A stretch of 64,000 nt of DNA from Marvinbryantia formatexigens (GCA_021771035.1 JAETPU010000002.1:62001-126000); one strand, 5' to 3'. Shown: positions 55,359 through 64,000, counted from the first letter of the stretch. Numbers and translations are program-made. The notes: a model not told the origin generated them from the letters alone.

Positions 55359-56039
55359 ATGATAACTTATAAACTGCATCTGCTGCGCCATGGCCTGACG
55401 GCGGGAAACCTTCGGGGCGAATATATCGGCGTCACCGATCTGCCGCTTTGCGAGGAGGGGCTGGACAAGCTTCAGGATCTGCTGGAGGAAAATGACTATC
55501 CCGCTGTTGGAAAGGTATATACCAGCCCGCTGAGCCGCTGTGTACAGACTGCCCAGATGCTGTATCCCGAGACCTTTCTGGAGCGGGTGCCCAAGCTGGC
55601 GGAGATGAATTTCGGCAGCTTTGAGGGCAAAAGTATCGCGCAGCTCAAGGGCCGGGAGGAATTCCTGCGCTGGATGGAGGGCGGCAAGACCGCGGCTCCG
55701 CCCAACGGGGAATCCGCCGAGGAATTTGCCAAGCGCCTTCAGGAAGGGCTGGACGAAATTTTCCGGGACATGATGGACAGCCGGATTCCCACGGCGGCGC
55801 TGGTGACCCATGGAGGGGTCATCATGAATTTATTGGCACAGTTTGGGTATCCCAAAAACGAGGCCAAAACCTGGGCCTGCCAGGCGGGATGCGGCTATAC
55901 CATTCAGGTGACGCCCCAGTTCTGGATGCGGGACAGGCTGTTTGAAATTGTGGATGCCATTCCCCATCCCAAGGCCATGGGGGACGGGCAGTGGCAGGAC
56001 AGCTATGAGGATGACTATGACTGGAGACAGGATGTCTGA
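55359..56039 (+). CDS. Histidine phosphatase family protein
   Basis: 226 aa, phosphoglycerate-mutase-like fold. The catalytic motif is HLLRHGLTAGN (RHG); a second conserved Arg is in YTSPLSRCVQTAQML, the Glu in LAEMNFGSFEG and the second His in ALVTHGGVIMNLL. The group includes alpha-ribazole phosphatases and small sugar-phosphate phosphatases; the substrate is unclear. ATG 55359 follows GGAAAGGGG. A TACAAT at 55265 may be its -10. It is followed at 41 nt by a membrane protein gene. Confidence 0.88.
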   Translation: MITYKLHLLRHGLTAGNLRGEYIGVTDLPLCEEGLDKLQDLLEENDYPAVGKVYTSPLSRCVQTAQMLYPETFLERVPKLAEMNFGSFEGKSIAQLKGREEFLRWMEGGKTAAPPNGESAEEFAKRLQEGLDEIFRDMMDSRIPTAALVTHGGVIMNLLAQFGYPKNEAKTWACQAGCGYTIQVTPQFWMRDRLFEIVDAIPHPKAMGDGQWQDSYEDDYDWRQDV

Positions 56040-56080
56040 GCGTGTGTGTGCCAGGAATATGACGAAAGGTTTGATACCGG

Positions 56081-57001
56081 ATGAATTTGAGACGAAAGAT
56101 AAAATTTGACGCCCGGCGTGCCCTGGGCGGCGGCTGGCCCAAGGCGATTTGCCTGGTTTTGCTCTCCCTGGGAATTACCACCCTGTTTTCCGTTTTGGAG
56201 GAGCTCTTTATCCTGATTACCCATACCACCAATTATTGGAGCCTGCTCACTGCCGCGCAGATTACCCCGCAGATGCTGATTTCCCTTTCAGAGGGGCCTC
56301 TGCTCATCAGCGCATTGCTGATTTTTCTCTCGGTGTTTATCAGCGCTCCGTTAAACTTAGGAGCTGCCAGATGGTACTATAACCGGACCCAGGGGGAATA
56401 TGGGCCGGTCTCAGATGTATTTCACTTTTTTTCTCAGGGGCGCCTTCTGTGGCGTTCTATCTGGTATGCCGTCCAGCTGTTTGTGCGTTCCTTCCTGTGG
56501 GGGCTTGTATTTTTTGTGCCGGGTACGGCGGTGGGGACAGTCACCCTGGTGTCCATTCTGCGGGCCGGGGATCAGCTGGATCTCTTATGGGGCAGCCTGG
56601 GTGTGCTGTGCACTTTTCTGCTGCTTCTGGCCGGCGGCCTCCTCTACAGCATCTGCATCCAGCGGTACTTTTTGAGCGCCTTTTACCTGGCGAGAAATCC
56701 TGAGCTGCCGGCGCGCCGGGCGATTTGCCAGTCGGTGGCCGCGACCCGTTACCACCGGGGGGATCTCTTTGTGTTTGAATTCAGCTTTATCGGATGGAAG
56801 CTGCTGGGAATCCTCATTCTTCCGCAGCTGTATACGATGCCGTATCTCCTGCAGTCCCGGGCCATCTATGCCCGTTTTTTGATGGAGGCCTATGAAAATC
56901 CAGCTGTCACAATGGAGGTTCCCGCTCCCGACGCACAGGTAACCCGGGAGTTCTGTGCGCCCGGGGAGCCTGGGGATCAGCCCCAGCCCACCCAGCAGTG
57001 A
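56081..57001 (+). CDS. DUF975-like integral membrane protein
   Basis: 306 aa. About six membrane helices, with the N-terminal LRRKIKFDARRALGGGWPKAI and a RWYYNRTQGEYGPVSDVFHFF loop as in DUF975 proteins. The C-terminus is a hydrophilic Pro/Gln-rich tail. Function unknown. The gene follows the histidine phosphatase closely and is probably in its operon. ATG 56081 has only a weak ribosome site (AAAGG at 9-12 nt). Confidence 0.75.
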   Translation: MNLRRKIKFDARRALGGGWPKAICLVLLSLGITTLFSVLEELFILITHTTNYWSLLTAAQITPQMLISLSEGPLLISALLIFLSVFISAPLNLGAARWYYNRTQGEYGPVSDVFHFFSQGRLLWRSIWYAVQLFVRSFLWGLVFFVPGTAVGTVTLVSILRAGDQLDLLWGSLGVLCTFLLLLAGGLLYSICIQRYFLSAFYLARNPELPARRAICQSVAATRYHRGDLFVFEFSFIGWKLLGILILPQLYTMPYLLQSRAIYARFLMEAYENPAVTMEVPAPDAQVTREFCAPGEPGDQPQPTQQ

Positions 57002-57422
57002 TAGGGGCTGCCGCGGCGGTTACGGGATCGGTGCCCCTGCCCCAGTCCGGGGCAGGGTTCAAAGGATATCCAGGATCAAAAAAGAAACAGCGGCCTGCGC
57101 AGATGCGCAGGCCGCTGTTCGCCGTTTGGGCAGTCAGAACCCGTCGGTTTGGGAGAAAGAAAGCCTGCCGGGATTCAGTAAAATAGATGGAGCCGCCATA
57201 GGAGCCAGAGGGGGAGAAGCCATCATAGGGCAGGCCCGCTTTTGCCGTCACAGCGCCCGCCAGACCTTATCGGGGCCCTGGAAGGCAAACAGGAATTGTG
57301 CCATGCCCGGGCGTCGTGTCCTGCTGGGTTAAGCCGAAACTTTTAGCAGAAATTATTGTCCGCAAAACCAGCGTAAGGCTTCAGGCAGACCGCACTGTGG
57401 CTGTCAGGTAAGGCGCCTTCTG
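57002..57422. other. Convergent intergenic region
   Basis: 421 bases. Holds the terminator at 57078-57119; nothing else supported. Confidence 0.5.
57078..57119 (-). terminator. Terminator between convergent genes
   Basis: 15-bp stem AACAGCGGCCTGCGC (57086-57100) with GCGCAGGCCGCTGTT (57105-57119). The A-rich left flank gives a T run on the minus strand; on the plus strand only TT follows. Confidence 0.75.
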
Positions 57423-58163
57423 TCAGATAATCAGCCCGCCGTTGACCCCGAGGATCTGCCCCGTGACGAAGCCGGATTCCTTGGAGGCCAAAAACGCGAT
57501 ACAGGCGGCCACGTCCTCGGGGGTTCCCAGGCAGCCCAGGGGAGTTTCCTCCCGGAGCTCGTCCAGCGCCGATTTTTCCAGATGGCGGTTCATCTGGGTT
57601 TGGATGACACCGGGGCACACACAGTTTACCCGGATCCCGCAGGGCCCCACCTCCTTGGCCAGCGCCTTGGTAAGGCCGATAACCGCCGCCTTGGCGGCGG
57701 AATAGGCCGCCTCGCAGGAGGCGCCCACCTGCCCCCACATGGAGGAAACGTTGATGATGCTGCCCCGCTTTGCCCGGATCATGCCGGGCAAAACCGCTCG
57801 GCAGGCGTACATTGCACCCTTGACAGTGACATCCAGCATCCGGTCGATATCCTCGTCCGTCAAATCCTGAAACAGCTTCTGCTGGGCAATGCCCGCGTTA
57901 TTGACAAGGATGTCAATCCCACCGAAGCGCTTTTCAGCGGCATCCACCATCTGCTGTACGGCGCGGGGATCGCTGACATCCGCCTGGATGCACAGGGACT
58001 GGGCCCCCAGTTCCCCGAGTTCCCGGGCCAGCTGCTGCGCCTCATGCTGAGAGGTGTGGTAATTGATGACAATCTGACAGCCCGATTTTGCCAGTGCTAG
58101 GGCTGTGCTGCGCCCAATCCCCCGGGCAGCGCCGGTGATAAGGGCGGTAGGCGTAACACTCAT
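57423..58163 (-). CDS. Short-chain dehydrogenase/reductase, FabG-like
   Basis: 246 aa classical SDR. Cofactor motif ITGAARGIG, NNAG, catalytic SSMWGQ with Ser and YSAAK (Tyr and Lys), and the C-terminal FVTGQILGVNGGLII are all in place. FabG, the ketoacyl-ACP reductase, is the closest type, but no fatty-acid genes are nearby, so a role on another carbonyl is equally possible. ATG 58163 follows AAAAAAGGAG. Confidence 0.9.
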   Translation of the reverse strand: MSVTPTALITGAARGIGRSTALALAKSGCQIVINYHTSQHEAQQLARELGELGAQSLCIQADVSDPRAVQQMVDAAEKRFGGIDILVNNAGIAQQKLFQDLTDEDIDRMLDVTVKGAMYACRAVLPGMIRAKRGSIINVSSMWGQVGASCEAAYSAAKAAVIGLTKALAKEVGPCGIRVNCVCPGVIQTQMNRHLEKSALDELREETPLGCLGTPEDVAACIAFLASKESGFVTGQILGVNGGLII

Positions 58164-58456
58164 GATACGTTCTCCTTTTTTCGGGATGGTTGGCCGTAAC
58201 CGCCGGAGTACAGGCAAACGGAAGACGGCTGAACAGCCTGTAACAACGTTCCCGGTTTTGTGTCCCTGTCAATCCCCATTGCCGCGGAGGGGACACCAGC
58301 GGCCAAGGCGGTTTTAGCCCATTTGCAGCGGTACGGGCGGCACAGGGGCGGGCCCGGTTTCAGGGCCTTAGCCCCGCCCAAAAAGAAAGGCCTGTCCCAC
58401 TGCTTCCCGGACAGCCGGTCCGAGGGGCAGGAGGAAAGCAGGCCGTTGGGACTGGG

Positions 58457-58879
58457 TCAGCAGGACTGGAAAAATTCCAGGATTTCTCCGTCCGGGCCGT
58501 ATACGAACGCGATTCGTACCTTCATGGGGGCTGGAACAGCGTCAATCAGTGCATCCTTGGGGGCGATTTTTTCCCGGGCGCCGAACTGGACAGCTCTGGC
58601 GAAGGCGTCGTCCGCGTTTTCAACGCTCAGCGCCAGATGGAACCATCCGCCGGCCTTCTGCTCCTGGCAGGGGCCCTCATTGGAGCCGCCGTGGAACAGC
58701 TCCAGCACAGCGCCGTCACCCAGATCCACCATGGCGACCCGGGAATCCCCTTCGCCCCAGCGGGCGCGCAGGGTACAGCCCAGGCCCTCCAGGTAAAACT
58801 GCAGGGAACGCTCGATATCCGACGTGCGCAGCGCCACATGGTGGATGCCGCAGCCGGGGATGATTGTGTTGTTGGACAT
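58457..58879 (-). CDS. VOC-family (glyoxalase-like) protein
   Basis: 140 aa with two beta-alpha-beta-beta-beta modules. IHHVALRTSDIERSLQFYLEGLG opens the first, LELFHGG supplies a metal Glu, GWFHLALSVENADDAF opens the second, and IAFVYGPDGEILEFFQ ends with the last Glu. It resembles lactoylglutathione lyases and fosfomycin-resistance enzymes, but the substrate cannot be told. The ATG lies about 15 nt from GAGGAG. Confidence 0.85.
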   Translation of the reverse strand: MSNNTIIPGCGIHHVALRTSDIERSLQFYLEGLGCTLRARWGEGDSRVAMVDLGDGAVLELFHGGSNEGPCQEQKAGGWFHLALSVENADDAFARAVQFGAREKIAPKDALIDAVPAPMKVRIAFVYGPDGEILEFFQSC

Positions 58880-58988
58880 GAAAAACTCCTCACTTTCTGT
58901 ATTAGGTTACTTTCTAAAATCAGGCTGGGGCCAGATACAGCCCTATGGGCAGGGTGCCCCCAGCCGGCGGGACATACAGAGGGCTCTG

Positions 58989-59945
58989 CTACTGGGCGTG
59001 AACCATGGGGACGGGGACTTCCTCCAGGATCTTTTGAATCATCTGCCGGGCCGCCTCGGAGGACTGTCCGGAGCCCCGGCCCTTACATAGGATGCGATGG
59101 CTCAGAATGTCTACAGCCATGGCTTTCACATCATCGGGGAGCACATAATCTCGCCCTTGGATGGCGGCGTGGGCCCGGGCGGCCCGAAGCAAGGCGATGG
59201 ATCCGCGGGGGCTCACGCCCAGGCGAATCTGCTCGTGGTTTCTGGTGGCGTTCACCAGAGATACGATATAGTCATGGATGCACCCTGCCGCCTTTACCGT
59301 GGCTACGGCATCCTGGGCCTCGATAACCTGCTGGGCGCTGGCTACGGGGAACAGCTGTTCCAAAGCCGCCGCGCCGCCGTCCTGGGAGAGCATAGCGGCC
59401 TCGCTGGGCGAATCGGGATACCCCATGCTCAATTTTACAAAGAACCGGTCCAGCTGTGCCTCGGGAAGGGGAAAGGTCCCCTGGATTTCCACCGGGTTCT
59501 GGGTGGCGATTACTAAGAAGGGGCGATTGAGGCCATGGGTGACGGAATCGATGGTGACCTGGCGTTCCTCCATACACTCCAAAAGGCTGGACTGTGTCCG
59601 GGGAGTGGCGCGGTTTACCTCGTCCGCCAGCAGGATATTGGTGAAAACCGGGCCGGGTTTAAAGATGAATTCGCCTTTTTGCTGGTTATAATAGTTGATA
59701 CCCGTCAAATCTGAGGGCAGCAGATCCGGCGTGAATTGGATCCGGCCAAAGCGGCAGTCCAAAGAACGGGCCAGCGCCTTGGCAAGGGTGGTCTTGCCGG
59801 TGCCGGGGATATCCTCCAGCAGAATATGGCCGGAGCACAGCAGGGAAACCAGTACCTTTTGAATCACCGGTTCCTTGCCGATAATCACCGTTTGTATATT
59901 ATCGGAAATATTCTGGGTGAGCTGTCTTACCTCATTGAGTTCCAT
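58989..59945 (-). CDS. MoxR-family AAA+ ATPase
   Basis: 318 aa. Walker A is LLEDIPGTGKTTLAKAL, Walker B NILLADEVNRATPRTQ, sensor 1 VIATQNPVEIQGTFPLPEAQLDRF, and a C-terminal lid domain with SPRGSIALLRAARAHA. MoxR proteins help assemble metal enzymes or surface complexes and normally sit beside a DUF58 or VWA gene. None is present here; the next genes are VOC and a surface protein. It has its own promoter 320 nt upstream. Confidence 0.94.
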   Translation of the reverse strand: MELNEVRQLTQNISDNIQTVIIGKEPVIQKVLVSLLCSGHILLEDIPGTGKTTLAKALARSLDCRFGRIQFTPDLLPSDLTGINYYNQQKGEFIFKPGPVFTNILLADEVNRATPRTQSSLLECMEERQVTIDSVTHGLNRPFLVIATQNPVEIQGTFPLPEAQLDRFFVKLSMGYPDSPSEAAMLSQDGGAAALEQLFPVASAQQVIEAQDAVATVKAAGCIHDYIVSLVNATRNHEQIRLGVSPRGSIALLRAARAHAAIQGRDYVLPDDVKAMAVDILSHRILCKGRGSGQSSEAARQMIQKILEEVPVPMVHAQ

Positions 59946-60268
59946 GATGCTTCCAATCCTTTCTGGGAATTGTGCCGGCTTTTTCAGATGCCTGATGCCC
60001 GAAGCGGCACAAAACTACGTTCAAAGAATCCATATCCTGTGTGTCACTTTACTTCCTTCCGGCCCGTGGCGTGCGCCCAAGCGAGGATTCTGCCTGCAGG
60101 GGACGGCGCGATTCCAGGAAAGACGCAGCCTGAAATCAATCCCGGCGGGAAGCGCTCCCGCTGCGGGATTGCCGAAAATACTGCCCGGACTAATTTCTGC
60201 CCCAGCTTGGACGACAATCCCTGGAAACGGATTCCTGCGGATATCGGTTTGAATGATGATATGCCCTT
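59946..60268 (-). other. Long leader of the MoxR gene
   Basis: About 320 nt between promoter and start, ending in AGAAAGGATTGGAA. No gene. Part of its end (CCTTTCTGGGAATTG on the plus strand) resembles the 109-bp repeat units at 24 kb. Confidence 0.5.
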
Positions 60269-60297
60269 ATTTTAATGATCCCAGAAGGGAAAGTCAA
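60269..60297 (-). promoter_or_regulatory. Promoter of the MoxR gene
   Basis: Minus strand TTGACT (60292-60297), 17-nt spacer, TAAAAT (60269-60274). Confidence 0.8.
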
Positions 60298-60307
60298 CGC
60301 AGCGGCA

Positions 60308-60343
60308 AAAGAAAACCTCCGCTGCCCGGCAGCGGAGGTTTTC
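60308..60343 (-). terminator. Terminator of the surface protein gene
   Basis: 13-bp stem AAAACCTCCGCTG (60312-60324) with CAGCGGAGGTTTT (60330-60342); it begins 8 nt past the stop codon. Confidence 0.85.
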
Positions 60344-60350
60344 TGGAAAA

Positions 60351-61355
60351 TTAGTCGTGTTCCTTATGCAGGCCCAGGCGCAGAATAAGTACCAGCACCA
60401 GAATGATTCCGGCTAAAACCAGAAAAAAGGAAACCACGGCGGTTACCCGGCTGCTGGTGAGCTTCACATCCTCCTGGGGCTTTGAGGATTCGGAATCCTG
60501 GGAGGAGGCGCTGGAGGACTGGGAAGAGATTTCGCTGGAACTCTCAGAGGAGGATAATTCCGAAGAGGACTCCTGAGAGGACGACTCTTCAGAAGAGGAG
60601 TCTTCAGAGGAACTCTCAGGTTCTTTTTCCTCTTCCTCCTGGAACTGGAAGGTATAGGTGGTTTTATCCCCGGAGGGCGCTGTCACCGTTGCGTTGACGG
60701 AGCCGGCAGAAGCCGGGATATAGGAATAGGGCACACTTTTGCCCCCTGCCGTATAGCTCACCTGGGCGCCCTGTGCCACATTGGGCTGGAAGGTGAAATA
60801 GGAGGAGCCCTTCGGCATGGAAAAGGTGTAGGTAGTGGTACCGGAGGAGAACCCGTTAAACTGCTTTCCCACCAGGCGGGAGCCGCTGGCGTCATAAAAC
60901 TCATAGTAGGCTGAGGAGATGGAGGAATCGTTGGACGGGGCGGCCTGGCGTTTAAACTGAATGGTATACACTCCCACGTTTTTTACCGTCAGGGTGAGAG
61001 TGGTGGAATCGGAGACGGGAATCGCATGAAAGTACCCGCCGGAGGGGGAATAGGTCTTACTGCCGTCGGAAAGGGACATATTGGCGCCGGACTGCGCCTC
61101 TATACTGACCATGGCGGCCTCAGAGGGCAGGGTAACGGAAAAACTGTTGGAATCCAGTGAAAAATATTCGAAGGTATTGAGCTGCCGTCTTGAAGAAGTA
61201 AAGGCCGCGTAGCCCAATTTGGAAAGCGAAGCGGTTTGAGCGGCGGCGGTCATGGGAAGGGGAGCCGAAACCGCGGCACACACAGGAGCCGCAGACAGGC
61301 ACAGAGCCATCGCGCCGGCAAGCAGGGCGGTGCTCCATCGATAAAGGCGTCTCAT
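60351..61355 (-). CDS. Secreted, membrane-anchored surface protein with Ser/Glu-rich stalk
   Basis: 334 aa. A signal peptide (about 1-28, AGAMALCLSAAPVCA) is followed by two beta-rich parts that read like pre-peptidase or Ig-type modules. Then comes a long Ser/Glu-rich stalk (about 240-300), one membrane helix (VVSFFLVLAGIILVLVLIL) and a short basic tail. No LPXTG. ATG 61355 follows AAGGAGG. The stalk repeats of SSSE type are simple-sequence. Function unknown; a surface adhesin or binding role is an inference. Confidence 0.75.
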   Translation of the reverse strand: MRRLYRWSTALLAGAMALCLSAAPVCAAVSAPLPMTAAAQTASLSKLGYAAFTSSRRQLNTFEYFSLDSNSFSVTLPSEAAMVSIEAQSGANMSLSDGSKTYSPSGGYFHAIPVSDSTTLTLTVKNVGVYTIQFKRQAAPSNDSSISSAYYEFYDASGSRLVGKQFNGFSSGTTTYTFSMPKGSSYFTFQPNVAQGAQVSYTAGGKSVPYSYIPASAGSVNATVTAPSGDKTTYTFQFQEEEEKEPESSSEDSSSEESSSQESSSELSSSESSSEISSQSSSASSQDSESSKPQEDVKLTSSRVTAVVSFFLVLAGIILVLVLILRLGLHKEHD

Positions 61356-61908
61356 CAAAGCATCCTCCTTAGTTGGGCCCCAAGGGCCCGGCCTGGTCTC
61401 CCAGGGGTCGTTTCTTTACGGATACAGCGTCCGTTTGGACGGGTTTGGAACGTTTGAAGATTGGGAATACATCACAGCGTTATGATACTAGAATGCAGGC
61501 TGTCCCTGCTGTGCGCCTATTTATGGAAAGGCGTCCCTGAAAAACCGGGGCGGCCCTCCTTACGGCGCGGCGCCCCGTTGGGAAAGGCGATGCCGTTTTC
61601 CGGCGGTTTTATAGTGAATTTATCAAATTTTGCCGCAGTTTCGATCGAATTTTATTTTACCATGCGGTCACCGGGAATGCAACAAGCCCCAAATGTAAAG
61701 ATCCTGTAAAATCGCTGGGAAACCTTGTTTTTGACAGGCGAATACGATAAAATGGTAGGGCGTGGACAAGAATAGAATATGGAACTAAATTCCAAATTGG
61801 CTGAAGCCTGGGCGGGAACCCAGGAAGGCCGCCGTTCAAAGGCCCGCAGCGGGCTGGGTTCCATAAAAAATACCGCCTTTGGCGGAGACGATTGGGAGAA
61901 ATGTATCA
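61356..61908. other. 553-bp intergenic region
   Basis: Divergent spacer. The promoter at 61725-61753 lies in it. No gene is supported. Confidence 0.5.
61725..61753 (+). promoter_or_regulatory. Promoter upstream of the exporter gene
   Basis: TTGTTT (61725-61730), 17-nt spacer, TAAAAT (61748-61753). Confidence 0.7.
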
Positions 61909-62367
61909 GTGCTGAAAAAATACGCGACAGTATTCTTTATCTCCATGCTTCCTATAGTAGAATTGCGGGGCGCCATCCCGGTGGGGGCGACGCTTGGCTT
62001 GGATTTTTGGGAAAACTATCTGCTGTGTGTACTGGGAAATGTGCTGCCGGTGCCGTTTCTGATTCTCTTTGCAAAGGGGATTTTGGAGTGGCTGTCCCGG
62101 TTTGAAAAAATAGGGCCCTTCTTTCAGAAAATTATCCGCAAGGCCGATGAAAAGGCAAAAAATCTGGGGAAATTCGAGCTGCTGGGCCTGTTCCTGTTTG
62201 TGGCTGTCCCGGCTCCCGGCACCGGTGCCTGGACGGGTTCCCTGATTGCCGCCATTCTGCGCCTGCGCCTGCGCAGCGCGCTTCTGGCCATCGTGCTGGG
62301 AGTGATGGCCAGCGGGATCATCATGGGGATACTGTCGTTTGGCCTGCTGAGCTTTTTGGGAATCTGA
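61909..62367 (+). CDS. Small multidrug export family protein (PF06695)
   Basis: 152 aa with four helices. The pattern SMLPIVELRGAIPVG near the start and VPAPGTGAWTGSLIAAILRLR in the middle are hallmarks of the family, whose substrate is unproven despite its name. I chose the GTG at 61909 because GGGAGAA lies 9 nt upstream and the protein then starts MLKKYATVFF; a TTG at 61879 is possible but lacks a site. Confidence 0.85.
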   Translation: MLKKYATVFFISMLPIVELRGAIPVGATLGLDFWENYLLCVLGNVLPVPFLILFAKGILEWLSRFEKIGPFFQKIIRKADEKAKNLGKFELLGLFLFVAVPAPGTGAWTGSLIAAILRLRLRSALLAIVLGVMASGIIMGILSFGLLSFLGI

Positions 62368-62458
62368 ACAGGCGGGCGCAAAGCATACTTTATCCGGCTT
62401 CCTCATAGAAATCTGGTAGGGCCAGGACTATGGAATTTTGGATAAGGGAGCGGTGCGA

Positions 62459-62965
62459 ATGCTGAGTATTTCCTTGCGAATCACGAAAAAGAAGCTGGCG
62501 GCTCTGGGGATTGCTGCAGTGCTGCTGGGGACCGGGGCTGTGTTTGCCGCCAATTCTACCGGGGCGGGGGCGGCCAGTCCCGAGAGCGCTCAGGCGATGT
62601 CTGTCACGCAGGCCACACTCAAAACCGATGAGGAACGGGTGAACTATCTCAGGCAGTTTGGCTGGGAGGTTTCCGCAGAGCCCATTGAGGTCAAGGAGGT
62701 TTTGATTCCCCAGGAATTCGACGCGGTGATGGAACAGTACAATGCCGTACAAAAGCAGCAGGGGCTGGATTTGCTGCGCTGCCGGGGGAAAACCGTGCGC
62801 CGCTATACCTATGCCGTAAGCAATTATCCCGATAAGCCGGACTATGTTCGGGCGGATTTATTCCTCTACCGGGACAAGGTGGTGGGCGCTGATATCTGCT
62901 CGACACAGCTGGACGGTTTCCTGCACGGGCTGGAGATGCCAAAGCAGACTCAGGGGGAGAGCTGA
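62459..62965 (+). CDS. DUF4830 domain protein, membrane-anchored
   Basis: 168 aa. An N-terminal helix (about 14-31) anchors it. The remainder, DEERVNYLRQFGWEVSAEP, KEVLIPQEFDAVMEQYN, GKTVRRYTYAVSNYP, matches DUF4830, frequent in Clostridia and of unknown function. ATG 62459 is 8 nt from AGGGAG. It lies 25 nt before the pseudouridine synthase gene, with which it is probably co-transcribed. Confidence 0.85.
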   Translation: MLSISLRITKKKLAALGIAAVLLGTGAVFAANSTGAGAASPESAQAMSVTQATLKTDEERVNYLRQFGWEVSAEPIEVKEVLIPQEFDAVMEQYNAVQKQQGLDLLRCRGKTVRRYTYAVSNYPDKPDYVRADLFLYRDKVVGADICSTQLDGFLHGLEMPKQTQGES

Positions 62966-62989
62966 CGCTGACTGCATGGAGGAAAAGTT

Positions 62990-63730
62990 TTGAAACAGGG
63001 ACAGGAAAAAAACGGGGCTCAGCGCCTGGATAAGCTCATTGGAAACCAGGGGCAGTATACCCGCAGCCAGGTGAAGGATTTGGTGCGGCAGGGCAGGGTG
63101 TCCTGGAACGGTTCAGTTGTGCGCCGTGCCGAACAGAAGGTTATGCCGGGCGATGACATCCGCATCGATGGGAAACCTGTTATCGTGCGCAGCCACATTT
63201 ATTTAATGATGAACAAGCCGGCCGGCGTTGTGAGCGCCAGCCGGGACCCTCGTGCGGGCACTGTGGTGGATTTAGTTCCCGAGCAGTGGCAGCGGCGGGG
63301 GCTTTTTCCTGCCGGGAGATTGGACAAGGATACCACCGGGTTTCTGCTGATTACCAACGACGGGGAGTTTGCCCACCGGATGCTGGCGCCAAAAAAGCAT
63401 ATTCCCAAGGTGTATCTGGCGCAGCTCGAATTCCCGTTCGATCCTGCGCTTCCGCAGCGGTTTGCCTGTGGAATCCAGCTGGGGGACGGCACCTTGTGCC
63501 AGAGTGCGCAGGTGAGCCTGGAATGCCCGGGAGAGCGTCCGGTGGCCAGGGTGGTCCTGCATGAGGGAATGTACCACCAGGTGAAGCGGATGTTTGCCGC
63601 CTGCGGCAATCGGGTTCTTTCCCTCCGGCGGATCCAGATCGGCGGCCTTGCGCTGGATGAGCAGCTGGCTCCCGGGGAATGCCGTGAAATTCTGCCTAAA
63701 GAATTGGAGTCTATTTTGTACGGATTTTGA
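62990..63730 (+). CDS. RsuA/RluB-family pseudouridine synthase
   Basis: 246 aa. An N-terminal S4 RNA-binding domain (QRLDKLIGNQGQYTRSQVK, GRVSWNG) is followed by the catalytic domain with LMMNKPAGVVSA, FPAGRLDKDTTGFLLITNDG (the catalytic Asp) and EGMYHQVKRMFAACGNRV. It modifies a uridine in 16S or 23S rRNA; which one cannot be told. Start is TTG 62990, 8 nt from GGAGG. Confidence 0.93.
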   Translation: MKQGQEKNGAQRLDKLIGNQGQYTRSQVKDLVRQGRVSWNGSVVRRAEQKVMPGDDIRIDGKPVIVRSHIYLMMNKPAGVVSASRDPRAGTVVDLVPEQWQRRGLFPAGRLDKDTTGFLLITNDGEFAHRMLAPKKHIPKVYLAQLEFPFDPALPQRFACGIQLGDGTLCQSAQVSLECPGERPVARVVLHEGMYHQVKRMFAACGNRVLSLRRIQIGGLALDEQLAPGECREILPKELESILYGF

Positions 63731-63816
63731 TTGTAAATATTTGTGATTCTCTGGAAAAACCGGAAAATTAGTAATATTAAATAAACCCATTTTTTAAACT
63801 TTGGGTATTTAAGTAC

Positions 63817-63846
63817 TTGTTATCGCGGCACTGTTTTTGTTATGAT
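63817..63846 (+). promoter_or_regulatory. Promoter upstream of the ABC ATPase gene
   Basis: TTGTTA (63817-63822), 18-nt spacer, TATGAT (63841-63846). The leader has an AAATGGGG/CCCCATTT hairpin at about 63856-63882. Confidence 0.7.
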
Positions 63847-63937
63847 ATTAGTATCAAATGGGGGTTCAAGTACCCCATTTATTATTAGTTTGGATGCGCT
63901 TTGCTGGATCCACAATCATTCAGGAGGTATTATAGTT

Positions 63938-64000
63938 ATGGCAGGTCTATCATTAAAGCATATTTATAAAAAGTATGCTGGCGGAGTTACGGCTGTTTCC
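63938..64000 (+). CDS. ABC sugar importer ATPase, MsmX/UgpC type, 3' truncated
   Basis: Only the first 21 codons are visible (MAGLSLKHIYKKYAGGVTAVS). They match the highly conserved N-terminus of the shared MsmX/UgpC/MsmK ATPase that energises several sugar importers in Firmicutes. ATG 63938 follows CAGGAGG. The window ends before Walker A, so the family call rests on this short stretch. If right, it could serve sugar uptake for loci such as the GH4 block that lack their own ATPase. Confidence 0.72.
   Translation, partial: MAGLSLKHIYKKYAGGVTAVS

Overview
The window looks like a chromosomal segment of a moderately GC-rich, low-copy-repeat Firmicute of the class Clostridia, probably Oscillospirales. 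The evidence is strong Shine-Dalgarno sites, sigma-A promoters of the TTGACA/TATAAT type, a T-box, a CIRCE element, ClpE, EcfA1A2T, DUF4317, DUF4830 and DUF5711 proteins, and an IS30 remnant. No phage, plasmid, CRISPR array or rRNA operon is visible. One tRNA gene (Val, GAC) is present.

Layout. 0-8.4 kb: a truncated M28 peptidase, then a polyamine cluster (speD, a 14-codon upstream ORF, speA, speE, speB, carboxyspermidine dehydrogenase, carboxyspermidine decarboxylase). It encodes two parallel aminopropyl-transfer routes. 8.4-18 kb: a 2x tandem repeat, a small P-loop kinase, a T-box (probably Tyr) controlling an SSS-family transporter, a DUF4317 protein, a YbjQ/zinc-ribbon protein, ychF, and an HD-GYP protein preceded by a candidate attenuator. 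18-33 kb (mostly minus strand): clpE, pgsA, cvpA, a DUF5711 protein, the ecfA1-ecfA2-ecfT-truA operon, and ruvC-ruvA-ruvB-methyltransferase. 33-42 kb: tRNA-Val, then a 7.9 kb block (two-component system, GH4 alpha-galactosidase, AraC regulator, Gfo/Idh/MocA oxidoreductase, and a kinase-like protein lacking the phospho-acceptor His). This block is bracketed by two composite repeat islands in inverted orientation. 42-53 kb: gapA, small unknown and membrane proteins, a ComEC-like MBL lipoprotein, an IS30 remnant, an ATPase, CIRCE-htpG, and a membrane-anchored protein. 54-64 kb: twin structured-RNA candidates, an XRE regulator, a histidine phosphatase, a DUF975-like protein, SDR, VOC and MoxR proteins, a surface protein, a small-multidrug-export protein, a DUF4830 protein, an RsuA/RluB-type pseudouridine synthase, and the start of an MsmX/UgpC ATPase.

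How the genes work together. The polyamine genes form a decarboxylate-arginine, remove-urea, add-aminopropyl pathway with an apparently redundant second branch. The ECF module supplies the shared energising unit for vitamin uptake. ruvCAB is a full Holliday-junction resolution operon. The 34-41 kb block reads as a sugar-responsive catabolic locus without its own transporter.

The most striking non-coding signal is repeated local tandem duplication of intergenic modules (units of about 98, 101, 109, 112, 138 and 210 bp at six separate loci). Several carry a promoter and hairpins whose loops vary while the stems are preserved. The twin units at 54.0-54.3 kb are the best candidate for an undescribed structured RNA. 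All calls come from reading sequence by eye; no database search or folding program was run.
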